Source of the DNA: Mediannikoviicoccus vaginalis
GTDB lineage: Bacteria; Bacillota; Clostridia; Tissierellales; Peptoniphilaceae
Direction: 5' to 3'
Assembly: GCF_928097925.1 (NCBI RefSeq)
Contig: NZ_CAKMRI010000001.1
Location: 1,886,726-1,950,725 of the forward strand
Length of the DNA stretch: 64,000 bases
The notes below the pieces were generated by a model. The model ran no database searches and had not been told where the DNA came from. It saw only the letters and a program-made list of their open reading frames with translations. This document shows, piece after piece, positions 56,467 through 64,000 of the stretch; positions within the stretch are counted from its first letter, which is position 1, and the number at the start of each line of letters is the position of its first letter. The position numbers were made by a program, and so were the translations under genes.

Positions 56467-56483
56467 GGCTACAACTTGTAGCC
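56467..56483. repeat. Perfect palindrome before the ORF6N gene
   Basis: GGCTACAA-C-TTGTAGCC with no T-run; it could be an operator or an RNA hairpin in the leader of the following gene. The flanking bases 56391-56466 hold only a GGTATAATTATAG promoter-like stretch. Confidence 0.35.
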
Positions 56484-56509
56484 CCAAAAATATATAGGAG
56501 GTGAATTTT

Positions 56510-57505
56510 GTGGCAGAGAAAAATAAGGAAATTGTAGTTATAGATGAAACTACAATTAAAAGTAAGATTTACTATATACGAAATCAAAGGATTATGCTTG
56601 ATTTTGAGTTGGCTGAAATCTATGGGTATACAACGACAAGATTTAACGAACAAGTAAAAAATAATTCGGAGAAATTTGATGATGATTTTATGTTTCAGTT
56701 GACGAAATCAGAGTTTGAAAACTTGATATCGAAAAAATCGACATCAAGTTGGGGCGGTCGTAGAAAACTACCTTATGCTTTTACAGAGCAGGGTATTTAT
56801 ATGCTTATGACTGTATTAAGGGGAGAACTTGCCGTTAAACAGAGCAAGGCTTTAATACGAATGTTTAAGCAGATGAAAGACTTCATCATTGAAAACCAAG
56901 ATTTTATCGGTTCAAAAGAATTAGTACAAATAGCAATTCAAACAAATCAAAACACAAATGATATCGCAAGGATAGATAGTAAGATTAACACATTAGCTAC
57001 TAAAGAAGATTTGAAAAAGGTAATGGATAATTTTATAGACCCGGAAACATATAAACATTTCCTCTTGATGAATGGAGATAAGATAGAAGCTGATGTTGCC
57101 TATACAAAAATATATAAATCAGCAAAGAAAAGTATTTATGTTATAGATAACTATATAGGACTTAAAACATTGGAACTTTTAAGAGCTGCAAGAGATAAGA
57201 CTCAAATCATAGTCTTTAGTGATAATGTTAAGAACAAGGATATGCTTACAAAAAATATCTTAGATGATTTTAGAAAAGACTATCCTAACATAGACCTGAA
57301 ACTGAAGATAGCAGGTAAAAAATATCACGATAGATATATAGCAATAGACTGTGGAACAGAAAATGAAGCCTTTTATCTTTGCGGAGCTTCGTCAAAGGAT
57401 GCGGGAAATAAAATATCAAGTATTACCAAGATAGAAGAATCTTCTAAAGATATGTACCATGATATGTTTAGTAAGATGTTAAATAATAAAGATTTAAAAA
57501 TTTAA
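56510..57505 (+). CDS. ORF6N-domain protein with a PLD-like C-terminus
   Basis: 331 residues from GTG 56510 (AGGAGG eight bases upstream). Residues about 15-100 form an ORF6N domain (YYIRNQRIMLDFELAEIYGY, AFTEQGIYMLMTVLRGE), a phage/plasmid DNA-binding module. After a coiled linker, the C-terminal part has a phospholipase-D-like pattern: IYVIDNYIGLKTLELLRAA, then KKYHDRYIAID with His, Arg and Asp. Similar fusions occur in phages and islands, where the role is unclear; defence, toxin or regulation are possible. Confidence 0.75.
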   Translation: MAEKNKEIVVIDETTIKSKIYYIRNQRIMLDFELAEIYGYTTTRFNEQVKNNSEKFDDDFMFQLTKSEFENLISKKSTSSWGGRRKLPYAFTEQGIYMLMTVLRGELAVKQSKALIRMFKQMKDFIIENQDFIGSKELVQIAIQTNQNTNDIARIDSKINTLATKEDLKKVMDNFIDPETYKHFLLMNGDKIEADVAYTKIYKSAKKSIYVIDNYIGLKTLELLRAARDKTQIIVFSDNVKNKDMLTKNILDDFRKDYPNIDLKLKIAGKKYHDRYIAIDCGTENEAFYLCGASSKDAGNKISSITKIEESSKDMYHDMFSKMLNNKDLKI

Positions 57506-57537
57506 TATATAATTAGAAAAAACCATAGCAATACGCA

Positions 57538-57572
57538 AGGCGGTAGAAGTAAAAACTATCGTCTTTTTTTAT
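57538..57572 (+). terminator. Hairpin with T-run before the replication gene
   Basis: GGCGGTAG / CTATCGTC (G-U pairs) around AAGTAAAAA, then seven Ts. Confidence 0.7.
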
Positions 57573-57592
57573 TTGAAGAAAGGTAGGAGAGC

Positions 57593-58306
57593 ATGGCAGA
57601 TAAAAGAATGTTTTCACTAAAGATAGTGGATAGCGACTTATTTTTGGATATGCCACTAAGTAGTCAATGTCTGTATTTTCATCTATCAATGCGAGCAGAT
57701 GATGACGGTTTTGTAAATAATCCTAAGAAAATCATCAAAATTATAGGAGCAAATGAAGATGACCTAAAAATACTTATAGCAAAAGGCTTTGTAATAGTCT
57801 TTGATCAGGGAATTATCGTCATTACTCATTGGAAGATAAATAACTTTATTAGAAAAGACAGATATAAGCCAACAATGTATATAGAGCAGAAACAACAGCT
57901 TTATCAGACGGAAAATGGAGCATATATTTCAGAAGAAAAAGTTGGTTGTCATCTGGTTAACCAAAGGTTGTCAAGTGGTCAACCCAGTATAGATAAGGGT
58001 AGATTAGATAAGGTTAGTATAGATAAGGGGAGAGGAGAAAAAGAAAACCAAGCAGCCCCAGTTTCTTTTTACGGAAAATATCAAAATGTTCGATTAACTG
58101 AAGAAGAATATCATAAGTTAAATGATAAGCTGCAAAGTCATACAGATACAATGATTGAAAAGCTATCAAGATATATTAAAAGCTCTGGGAAATACTATAA
58201 AGACCATTATGTAACAATCCTTAATTGGTATGAAGAAGATAAAGAAAAACTAAGACATAAAGGAGGAAATAAAAAAATGAACTATGACGTAGGCGAATCT
58301 TTATAG
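57593..58306 (+). CDS. Phage-type replication/replisome organizer-like protein
   Basis: 237 residues. The N-terminus RMFSLKIVDSDLFLDMPLSS, then LYFHLSMRADDDGFVNNPKK, is a winged-helix start common in replication-initiation proteins of phages and Tn4451-type elements. A short basic linker with repeated IDKGR units is followed by a C-terminal helical domain (KLNDKLQSHTDTMIEKLSRY). It probably supports replication of the excised element. GGTAGGAGAG precedes the ATG. Confidence 0.75.
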   Translation: MADKRMFSLKIVDSDLFLDMPLSSQCLYFHLSMRADDDGFVNNPKKIIKIIGANEDDLKILIAKGFVIVFDQGIIVITHWKINNFIRKDRYKPTMYIEQKQQLYQTENGAYISEEKVGCHLVNQRLSSGQPSIDKGRLDKVSIDKGRGEKENQAAPVSFYGKYQNVRLTEEEYHKLNDKLQSHTDTMIEKLSRYIKSSGKYYKDHYVTILNWYEEDKEKLRHKGGNKKMNYDVGESL

Positions 58307-58401
58307 GTAAAAGAGGTGGAAAGGCATTATTAAAGACTTTAAGTATGAAAAGGTATCAAAGTATGCCAGAGATAATAAAAATGTAAATATGACACTTAAA
58401 A

Positions 58402-58437
58402 GGCGATTAGAAAATTAAAAATCTAATCGTCTTTTTT
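58402..58437 (+). terminator. Hairpin with T-run before tnpW
   Basis: GGCGATTAGA / TCTAATCGTC around AATTAAAAA, then six Ts. Confidence 0.8.
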
Positions 58438-58463
58438 ATTGAAACAAACAGGAGGAAAAATAT

Positions 58464-58649
58464 ATGCACGAAAATAAAAATGAACAGAATACAGGGATAA
58501 AAACTATAAAGAAAATTGGTAAAGCAACTTATGAGGTTGTTGTTCACTTTAATGAAAATGCGACAGAAACAATGCAAGACAAATTAAAACGCATAATGCT
58601 TAGAGAAATGGAGAGAGAAAAACATCAAAAAGTCGATAAAAATGATTAG
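58464..58649 (+). CDS. TnpW-like transposon protein
   Basis: 61 residues with GKATYEVVVHFNENATETMQ and DKLKRIMLREME, the pattern of TnpW proteins of Tn4451/Tn4453 and related elements. The function is unknown, but it marks the element's right end, 25 bases before the traG junction. CAGGAGG precedes the ATG. Confidence 0.8.
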   Translation: MHENKNEQNTGIKTIKKIGKATYEVVVHFNENATETMQDKLKRIMLREMEREKHQKVDKND

Positions 58650-58675
58650 AAAGTCCTTGACAAGTTGTTACTGGA

Positions 58676-59476
58676 AAAACTGCCAAATCAATCCTTATAT
58701 CCTGTGGAGCAAGGCTTGCTCCATTTGATATCGAAGAACTAAGGGACTTAATGAAAGAAGATGAACTGGAGCTTGATACACTTGGAGAAAAGAAAACAGC
58801 TTTATTCGTAATAATATCGGATACAGATGATACATTTAACTTTGTAGTATCAATAATGTACTCACAATTATTTAATCTATTATGTGATAAAGCAGATGAT
58901 GAATATGGCGGAAGACTTCCTGTTCATGTGAGATGCCTACTTGATGAATTCGCAAATATCGGCTTAATTCCTAAATTTGAAAAGCTGATAGCAACTATTA
59001 GAAGTAGAGAAATATCAGCTTGTATAATATTACAGGCACAATCACAACTAAAAAGTATCTATAAAGATAATGCCGATACCATAGTTGGCAATTGTGATTC
59101 TACATTATTTTTAGGGGGCAAAGAAAGAACAACATTAAAAGAATTATCTGAAAGCCTAGGCAAAGAAACCATAGACCTATATAACACATCAGAAACAAGA
59201 TCAAATCAAAAGAGCTTTGGTTTAAATTATCAAAAAACCGGTAAGGAACTTATGAGTCAAGATGAAATAACTGTAATGGATGGTGGTAAGTGTATATACC
59301 AACTAAGAGGAGTAAGACCTTTCTTATCTGATAAATTTGATATTACAAAGCATAAGAATTACAAGTTATTGGAAGATTATGATAAGAGAAATATATTTGA
59401 CATAGAGAAATACCTGCAGAGAAAAGATGAGGTTAAGTTAAAAGAGAGTATGGTAGTTGAAATATTATATGAATAA
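58676..59476 (+). pseudogene. VirD4/TraG coupling protein, 3' half
   Basis: The frame from AAAACTGCC (58676) encodes KTAKSILISCGARLAPFDIE, then Walker B HVRCLLDEFANIGLIP, AQSQLKSIYKDNADTIVGNC and the usual TraG C-terminus. It continues the 5' half at 44456 exactly in frame. The element side upstream supplies no good ribosome-binding site, although ATG 58751 could start a short product. It is probably silent unless the element excises. Confidence 0.88.
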
Positions 59477-59527
59477 ATTTAAAATTAGAAGTAAGATAGA
59501 TATTTAGGAAAGATTAAAAGGAAATAC

Positions 59528-59556
59528 TTGACAAAAAATATTTTATAACATATAAT
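59528..59556 (+). promoter_or_regulatory. Consensus promoter for the abi locus
   Basis: Perfect TTGACA (59528-59533) and TATAAT (59551-59556) with 17 bases between them, the best promoter in the window. Confidence 0.85.
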
Positions 59557-59562
59557 AATTTC

Positions 59563-59610
59563 AACAGCACCCGACACGCCTCTTAACAATGCGGACCAAG
59601 TCGGGTCATT
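59563..59610 (+). ncRNA. abiF-like structured RNA
   Basis: Outer stem ACCCGAC (59569-59575) / GTCGGGT (59600-59606), inner stem CGC/GCG around CTCTTAACAAT. It begins some six bases after the promoter and lies just ahead of an Abi_2 gene. A conserved RNA called the abiF motif is known upstream of such genes; location and compact two-stem form agree. Rfam comparison was not possible here. Confidence 0.6.
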
Positions 59611-59627
59611 TGATTTTAGGAGAAAAA

Positions 59628-60494
59628 ATGAAAAAAATCTATCAAGAACCGATTAGTATAGAAAATCAAGTAAAAAATTTAATAGATTTAGGACTTTTAG
59701 TAGAAGATAAAACTTATGCTAAGAAAATTCTTGGAAGAATATCCTATTACAGGCTGATTAAAGCTTATAGTATCACATTAAAAAAAGATGGAAGATATAT
59801 ATCAGGAATAAGTTTTGAAGATATTGTAAGTTTATATAAATTTGATAGAGAACTTAGACAACTCATATTTGAAATAATAGAACATATTGAAGTTTCTTTA
59901 AGAGCAGTTATCACAAACTATTTTTCTTTAAAATATGGAAATTTTGGCTACAAAGATTTGTCAAATGTGGGAAAATATAAAAACAGATATAAAGAAGCAT
60001 TAAATGATTTAGAAAGAGAAACAAAAAGAAATAGACGCTCACCCTTTATAAAAAACTTTAAAGACAATTATGAAGGTGGAGAAATTCCACTCTATGCAGT
60101 GATAGAAGTAGCAAGTTTTGGAACTTTATCTAAAATGTATAAGAATATGAAAAATGAAGATAAAAGTAAAATTGCAAAAGTCTTTCATACAGACTACCAT
60201 TACTTTGAATCTTGGATAGAAAATTTTGCCTATATAAGAAATATATGTGCCCATTATGGCAGGCTATATGGAGCAAAGCTTACAAAATCACCAAAGCTAT
60301 ATAAAGAATATTTAAAAAAGAATATTTCAAACAACACAATATTTGCTACATTAGTAAATCTTAAAATAGTTTCTGAAGAAGAAAATTACAAAAAATTTTA
60401 TCATGATCTAACGGAACTAATAGCAAGATATGAAAATATTGAACTAAGGCATGTTGGCTTTATAGAAAACTGGAAAGAATTACTAAAACCATAA
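59628..60494 (+). CDS. Abortive-infection protein of the Abi_2 family (AbiD/AbiF-type)
   Basis: 288 residues from ATG 59628 (TAGGAG upstream). Motifs are RISYYRLIKAYSITLK near residue 44, FEDIVSLYKFDRELRQLIFE near 69, and AYIRNICAHYGRLYG near 205. The last is the RNxxxH motif of HEPN-type RNases. Abi_2 proteins block phage growth by sacrificing or stalling the infected cell. A strong promoter and a hairpin RNA precede it, suggesting RNA-based control. It is ICE cargo between traG and ssb. Confidence 0.88.
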   Translation: MKKIYQEPISIENQVKNLIDLGLLVEDKTYAKKILGRISYYRLIKAYSITLKKDGRYISGISFEDIVSLYKFDRELRQLIFEIIEHIEVSLRAVITNYFSLKYGNFGYKDLSNVGKYKNRYKEALNDLERETKRNRRSPFIKNFKDNYEGGEIPLYAVIEVASFGTLSKMYKNMKNEDKSKIAKVFHTDYHYFESWIENFAYIRNICAHYGRLYGAKLTKSPKLYKEYLKKNISNNTIFATLVNLKIVSEEENYKKFYHDLTELIARYENIELRHVGFIENWKELLKP

Positions 60495-60511
60495 AATTAA
60501 ATAGAGAAATT

Positions 60512-60542
60512 TACACCGAAAAAAACATTTCGGTGTTTTTTT
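60512..60542 (+). terminator. Terminator of the abi gene
   Basis: ACACCGAAA / TTTCGGTGT around AAAACA, then seven Ts. Confidence 0.85.
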
Positions 60543-60634
60543 ATGCCCAAAGGAGGAAGAATGAAATATATACGAGATGAGCCGAAAAAATAAGATACAG
60601 AGAAAAATGAAATATTAATGAATTAGAAGTAGAA

Positions 60635-60662
60635 GCGATAGAAAAAACTATCGCTTTTTTTA
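60635..60662 (+). terminator. Hairpin with T-run before ssb
   Basis: GCGATAG / CTATCGC with loop AAAAAA, then seven Ts. The stretch 60543-60634 holds only a ten-codon frame (MKYIRDEPKK) with a good ribosome-binding site, probably a gene remnant. Confidence 0.8.
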
Positions 60663-60684
60663 TGGAATAAAGGAGATAGAACAA

Positions 60685-61008
60685 ATGGAAAGAGAAATGC
60701 TAAATATTAATGGAAATCTAGTAGGAGAAATAAAAACAACTTCAATAGATACAAAGGAAGGAGAAAAAGAAGTAGCTAACTTCACAATAGTTAGAAAGAA
60801 CAAAGAAGAAGGAAAGGTTAAAAAAGAATATATCTACTGTAATCTCTACGGGGAAAAGGCAAAAAGTGTGAAAGAATTTAAAAGTGGAGAATACATCCAT
60901 ATTTTTGGATATTTTAAGGAAACAAAAAAAGAAGACAAGACATTTAAAAATTTTATCGTAAAGCACATAAATAAAATTGAAAAAGAAGAAAAAGAGGAGG
61001 AAATATAA
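60685..61008 (+). CDS. ssb: Single-stranded DNA-binding protein of the ICE
   Basis: 107 residues, an OB-fold protein: LNINGNLVGEI near the N-terminus, EKEVANFTIVRKN near residue 30, then YIYCNLYGEKAKSVKEFKSG and EYIHIFGYFKE. It is shorter than host SSB and lacks its acidic tail tip, as is usual for SSB-like proteins of ICEs. It protects the transferred strand. It ends just before maff2. Confidence 0.8.
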   Translation: MEREMLNINGNLVGEIKTTSIDTKEGEKEVANFTIVRKNKEEGKVKKEYIYCNLYGEKAKSVKEFKSGEYIHIFGYFKETKKEDKTFKNFIVKHINKIEKEEKEEEI

Positions 61009-61123
61009 ATGGAATTTTTTACACAAGCAGTAAATGTATTAAAAATATTAGTTACAGCAATTGGTGCAGGGCTTGGAGCATGGGGTGTTATCAACCTAAT
61101 GGAAGGTTATGGGAATGACAACC
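61009..61123 (+). CDS. Maff2 family membrane protein, exon 1
   Basis: Begins MEFFTQAVNVLKILVTAIGA and ends NLMEGYGNDN plus one base of a Pro codon. A group II intron interrupts it at 61124 and the gene continues at 63874. Spliced, the product has 71 residues and two membrane helices, typical of the Maff2 proteins found between traG and virB6 in clostridial ICEs. GAGGAGG precedes the ATG. Confidence 0.85.
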
Positions 61124-63873
61124 GTGCGACACGTTCATAAGTGAAAAGCTTATGCACTAAGTCGAAGGACTGAAAGTTCAAAACTTAGGAGAACTGGCAA
61201 TCTGATAGGTAGAATGACGGGGTAACGCCCTGAAATGCCTACACTGATACTCCGATTGGCAATGAAAATTAGACTATTTCATTGTCAAAAGCTCGGTGAA
61301 GTCGGCAGAGAGTAGCCGTAAGACTGATATTAACATCAGACACGAAAGCTGTTCAGAGGTGGACGGTGCTACCTATATGTCGGGTGTCGAATACGCATGG
61401 TGAGAATGTGTATACCAAAGCACTGACGTACTTCCGAATGTAAGGGTCTAAACGTTTGAATTTGCCTAACGGCAATTCCCATCAAAGATGGGGTGTTTGT
61501 GGATGAGTAAGAATGGTTGTTATGAAAATCCATATATCGTTACAGGCGATATGGTGAAAACTAAACACAGGCTTAGAGGAAGAACCTAAACGTATTCAAA
61601 GATAAGATTGTCGGAACGTGGTAAGCCAAGAGCATGGAAGCAGTCTAATGCTAATGAAGTGTTGAATGGGAAAATGACTGTAAAAAACAGCATATAACCA
61701 TTCTTTATCTCGGTGAAAGTGGTGGCACAGTACCTATGAAGCGAAAATAATAAGTTCGTGGAGGGATAGCCACCAGTCACAGGAAAGTACAAGAACTGAA
61801 ATTAAGACAAACACAGCTTCGAGTATGACAAAGAAAATCAAATCCGAAAGGAGATGGTGACTGTGTCCACTTCGAAACAAACACTGAAACAAAACAAAAT
61901 CCGTTATACGGAATACTATGACTTGCAAAAAGTCCTTGATGATTTATATGAAGATAGCGGTAATAATAAAGTATTTTCAAATTTAATGGAGTTGATAACT
62001 TCAAGAGAAAATATTAAACTTGCCTATCGCAGTATAAAAGGGAACAAAGGAAGTCATACGGCGCTGGGGTAGATGGCAGAACAATAAAACATCTATCAAG
62101 GCTAAATGAAGAAGAATACATTTCTCTCATACAAAAACAGTTTCATTGGTATAAGCCACGCCCTGTAAAGAGAGTGGAAATGCGAAAGCCTAATGGGAAA
62201 ATTAGACCTTTAGGAATACCAACTATTGTAGATAGAATTGTACAACAATGTATCTTGCAAATATTAGAGCCGATATGTGAAGCCAAGTTTCATGACAGTT
62301 CCTATGGGTTTCGACCTAACAGGAGTACGGAACATGCTATTGCAGAATGTGCAAGACTAATGCAGATACAGCACTTACACTATGTAGTCGATATTGATAT
62401 ACAAGGATTTTTCGATAACGTATATCATGCAAAGCTCATAAGGCAGCTTTGGAATTTAGGAATCCAAGACAAAAAGTTACTTTGTATCATTAAGGAAATG
62501 CTTAAAGCAGACATAGTTATGCCCGATAAAAAGGTAATTACACCAACAAAGGGAACACCACAAGGCGGAATATTATCACCGCTACTATCTAATGTAGTCT
62601 TGAACGAATTAGATTGGTGGGTTTCATCTCAATGGCTGACAATGCCTACGCATTATCCATATAAACAGAGAACGAACAGTCAAGGAACAGAGATAAAAAG
62701 CCATACTTACAGAGCTTTAAGAACAAGCAACCTAAAAGAAATATACATTGTAAGGTATGCTGATGATTTTAAGATATTTTGCCGTAATTACTACGATGCA
62801 AAAAGAACCTATCAGGCAGTTACAAAATGGTTGCAAGACCGATTAAAACTAAATGTGAGTGAAGAAAAATCTAAAATAACAAATCTAAAACAAAGGTATT
62901 CGGAGTTCTTAGGATTTAAGCTTAAGGTTAAACCAAAAGGCAAAAAGTTTGTTGTACAGTCGCATATAAGTGATAAGGCACTGAAAAATGCAAAAGAAAA
63001 TATTTCTAAATGTGTTGCGGATATAAAAAGACCTGCAAACGAAAAGGAACAGTACAAAGCAATAGCCAAGTATAATGCCACTGTTTCAGGCTTGCATAAT
63101 TACTACCAAATAGCAACAAATGTAAGTTTGGACTTTGCTAAAATAGCCTTTCACATTAAAAAGCAGATGAACAACAGACTTGATATTAAAACCAGTGGAA
63201 CGCTAAACAAAGGATTTATCAAAGAAAAATATGGAAAAAGTAAACAGCTTCGCTTCCTTAATGGACATCCGCTAATTCCAGTTGGATATATTAGGACAAA
63301 GGACGCAAAACACAAGAAAAAGGTTGTAAATAAATACACTGTAAAGGGTAGAGCTTTTATTCATAAAAATCTGCAAATTGATGTAGATACACTTGTTTGG
63401 TTGATGAGACATCCTGTACTTGATAAGAGTATAGAGTTTGCAGACAACAGAATCTCGCTCTTTGCAGCTCAATATGGCAGATGTGGGGTAACAAGTGTAA
63501 AACTTACACCAAACGATATACATTGCCATCACAAGATACCGCTTGAACAAGGCGGTACAGACAGTTATAGCAACTTAATTCTTGTTACAGAAGCAGTTCA
63601 TATACTTATCCATGCAACAAAAGAAGATACAATCCAAAAATATATAAAAGAGCTTGGCTTAACGGTCAAGCAGATCGAGAAATGTAATAAGCTTAGAAAA
63701 ATGGCAGGATTGCCACTAATTTAGAAAAAAATAATTTGTTACGAAGTGTGTAAGTCTTAGTTAAAACGTGAAAATCTTTCTTGTGATGGAACGCCGTGTG
63801 CGGTGAAAGTCGCATGCACGGTGTGAAGTGGGGGAAAATCCGGAGATAACATCAAAGGATTACCTATCACTAT
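61124..63873 (+). mobile_element. Group II intron inside maff2
   Basis: The 5' end is GTGCGACACG (consensus GTGYGAC). Domain V lies at about 63788-63826 (GCCGTGTGCGGTGAAAGTCG, then CATGCACGG). The 3' end is ACCTATCACTAT at 63873. Joining the exons gives AAC-CCT-GGT-GCT and restores the Maff2 frame. Bases 61124-61853 are the RNA domains I-III and hold no gene. The intron protein is encoded at 61854-63724. Confidence 0.92.
61854..63724 (+). pseudogene. Group II intron reverse transcriptase/maturase, frameshifted
   Basis: The first frame (61854-62072) encodes the N-terminus, including NIKLAYRSIKGNKGSHT, and then stops. After ACGGCGCTGGGG at about 62060 the protein continues in another frame; removing one GC from GCGC gives SHT-AGVDGRTIKHLS without a break. 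The rest is intact: PNGKIRPLGIPTIVDRIVQQ, YGFRPNRSTEHA, TPQGGILSPLLSN, RYADDFKIF (catalytic), a maturase domain, and an HNH nuclease end (IHCHHKIPLEQGGTDSYSNL). The repaired length would be about 623 residues. This is either a recent inactivating duplication or an assembly error. Confidence 0.88.
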
Positions 63874-63974
63874 CTGGTGCTAAATCTCAAGGTATTAAGC
63901 AGCTTATGGCTGGAGGGGGAATTGTACTCATAGGTTTAAAACTAATACCGCTATTAGCAAACGTGTTAAAATAA
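63874..63974 (+). CDS. Maff2 family membrane protein, exon 2
   Basis: Completes the Pro codon and encodes GAKSQGIKQLMAGGGIVLIG, then LKLIPLLANVLK and stop. It follows the intron end directly. Splicing is needed for a full protein because it has no start signal of its own. Confidence 0.85.
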
Positions 63975-63975
63975 A

Positions 63976-64000
63976 ATGTTTAATATAGTAGATAAGATCA
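63976..64000 (+). CDS. Start of a probable VirB6/TrbL-like gene, cut by the window
   Basis: ATG 63976 opens MFNIVDKI directly after maff2. VirB6-like genes follow maff2 in related ICEs. Only eight codons are visible, so the call rests on position. Confidence 0.35.

Larger units (their letters stand above)
45456..58675 (+). mobile_element. Tn4451-like mobilizable element inside traG
   Basis: The two ends lie at GGA in CAGCAGGA|GTAA (45457) and TACTGGA|AAAAC (58675). A GA dinucleotide is at both junctions, as known for TnpX-type serine transposases of Tn4451/Tn4453. Just inside, AGTAA (left) and the complement of TTACT (right) form short inverted repeats. The element carries a TnpX-like recombinase, TnpW, oriT and a MobL relaxase, and a resistance-like cassette. 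Excision at GA would restore traG precisely. Confidence 0.88.
34447..64000 (+). mobile_element. ICE inserted in the rlmD 3' end, right end outside window
   Basis: The element starts at the junction where rlmD gains its foreign tail (CATTGTGAGACGGT at 34447-34460). It includes repA, a dnaC-like loader, pcfB, virD4/traG, ssb, maff2 and a virB6 start, the usual transfer-gene order of clostridial ICEs. Several decayed insertions occupy 34780-41250. A 13.2-kb mobilizable element lies inside traG and a group II intron inside maff2. No type IV secretion ATPase, integrase or right end is visible, so the element runs past base 64000. Confidence 0.75.

Noticed and set aside
55360..58400. Similar sequences GGTGGAAAGG...AAAAGGTAT at 55360 and 58313 as a possible functional repeat
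   Set aside because: The similarity is short and follows stop codons in both places; it may be a leftover gene end and no role could be supported.
58751..59476. A separate complete gene starting at ATG 58751
   Set aside because: Its upstream codons back to 58676 continue the TraG family sequence and join in frame to the 5' half at 45457.

Overview
The window looks like a chromosome segment of a low-GC, AT-biased Gram-positive anaerobe. Firmicutes-type gene sets (rpoBC, ecfA1-ecfA2-ecfT-truA), a C. difficile-like ECF/TudS gene pair and clostridial ICE/IME genes point to Clostridia or Tissierellia. A Peptoniphilaceae-like host fits, but no rRNA or tRNA is present to settle the genus.

Region 1 (1-1130) holds the 3' part of a DUF2871-like membrane protein and a half-length AI-2E-type permease. 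Region 2 (1190-12139) is a complete type I-E CRISPR-Cas locus: cas3, cse1, cse2, cas7e, cas5e, cas6e, cas1 and a cas2-DnaQ exonuclease fusion. The array starts only 20 bases after cas2 and has 20 repeats that decay at the distal end. A 180-base interruption and a three-repeat mini-array follow. Two spacers overlap tail to tail on opposite strands of one target. The last mini-array repeat is placed as a ribosome-binding site for a frameshifted small membrane peptide. Small or broken genes fill 12142-12784.

Region 3 (13057-34758) is ordinary chromosome: rpoB and rpoC, a DUF436 gene, the ECF energy module with truA, a convergent HAD plus amino-acid ABC operon, an ECF S-component with a TudS-like desulfidase, a divergent ANT(6)-like protein with a damaged active site, a DinG-like helicase, a MATE pump and rlmD.

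Region 4 (about 34447-64000) is mobile DNA. An ICE appears to have inserted in the 3' end of rlmD and supplied it with a new C-terminal tail. Decayed pieces (recombinase fragments, a chimeric ORF, a first MobL relaxase with its oriT) are followed by the ICE replication and transfer genes: repA, a dnaC-like loader, pcfB, virD4/traG, ssb, maff2 and the first codons of a probable virB6. The traG gene is cut in two by a 13.2-kb Tn4451-like mobilizable element at a GA dinucleotide; removing it restores the frame exactly. This inner element carries a TnpX-like serine recombinase, a TetR-controlled cassette (a Rph-like rifamycin phosphotransferase and a MATE pump) with two near-identical operators, a second oriT and MobL relaxase, an ORF6N/PLD-like protein and TnpW. 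Beyond it lie an Abi_2 (AbiD/F-type) gene preceded by a consensus promoter and an abiF-like RNA hairpin, then ssb, then maff2 split by a group II intron whose reverse transcriptase is frameshifted.

Most genes in the mobile region are preceded by a compact terminator-like hairpin just before the ribosome-binding site. This suggests the element depends on antitermination or keeps its genes in separate transcripts.
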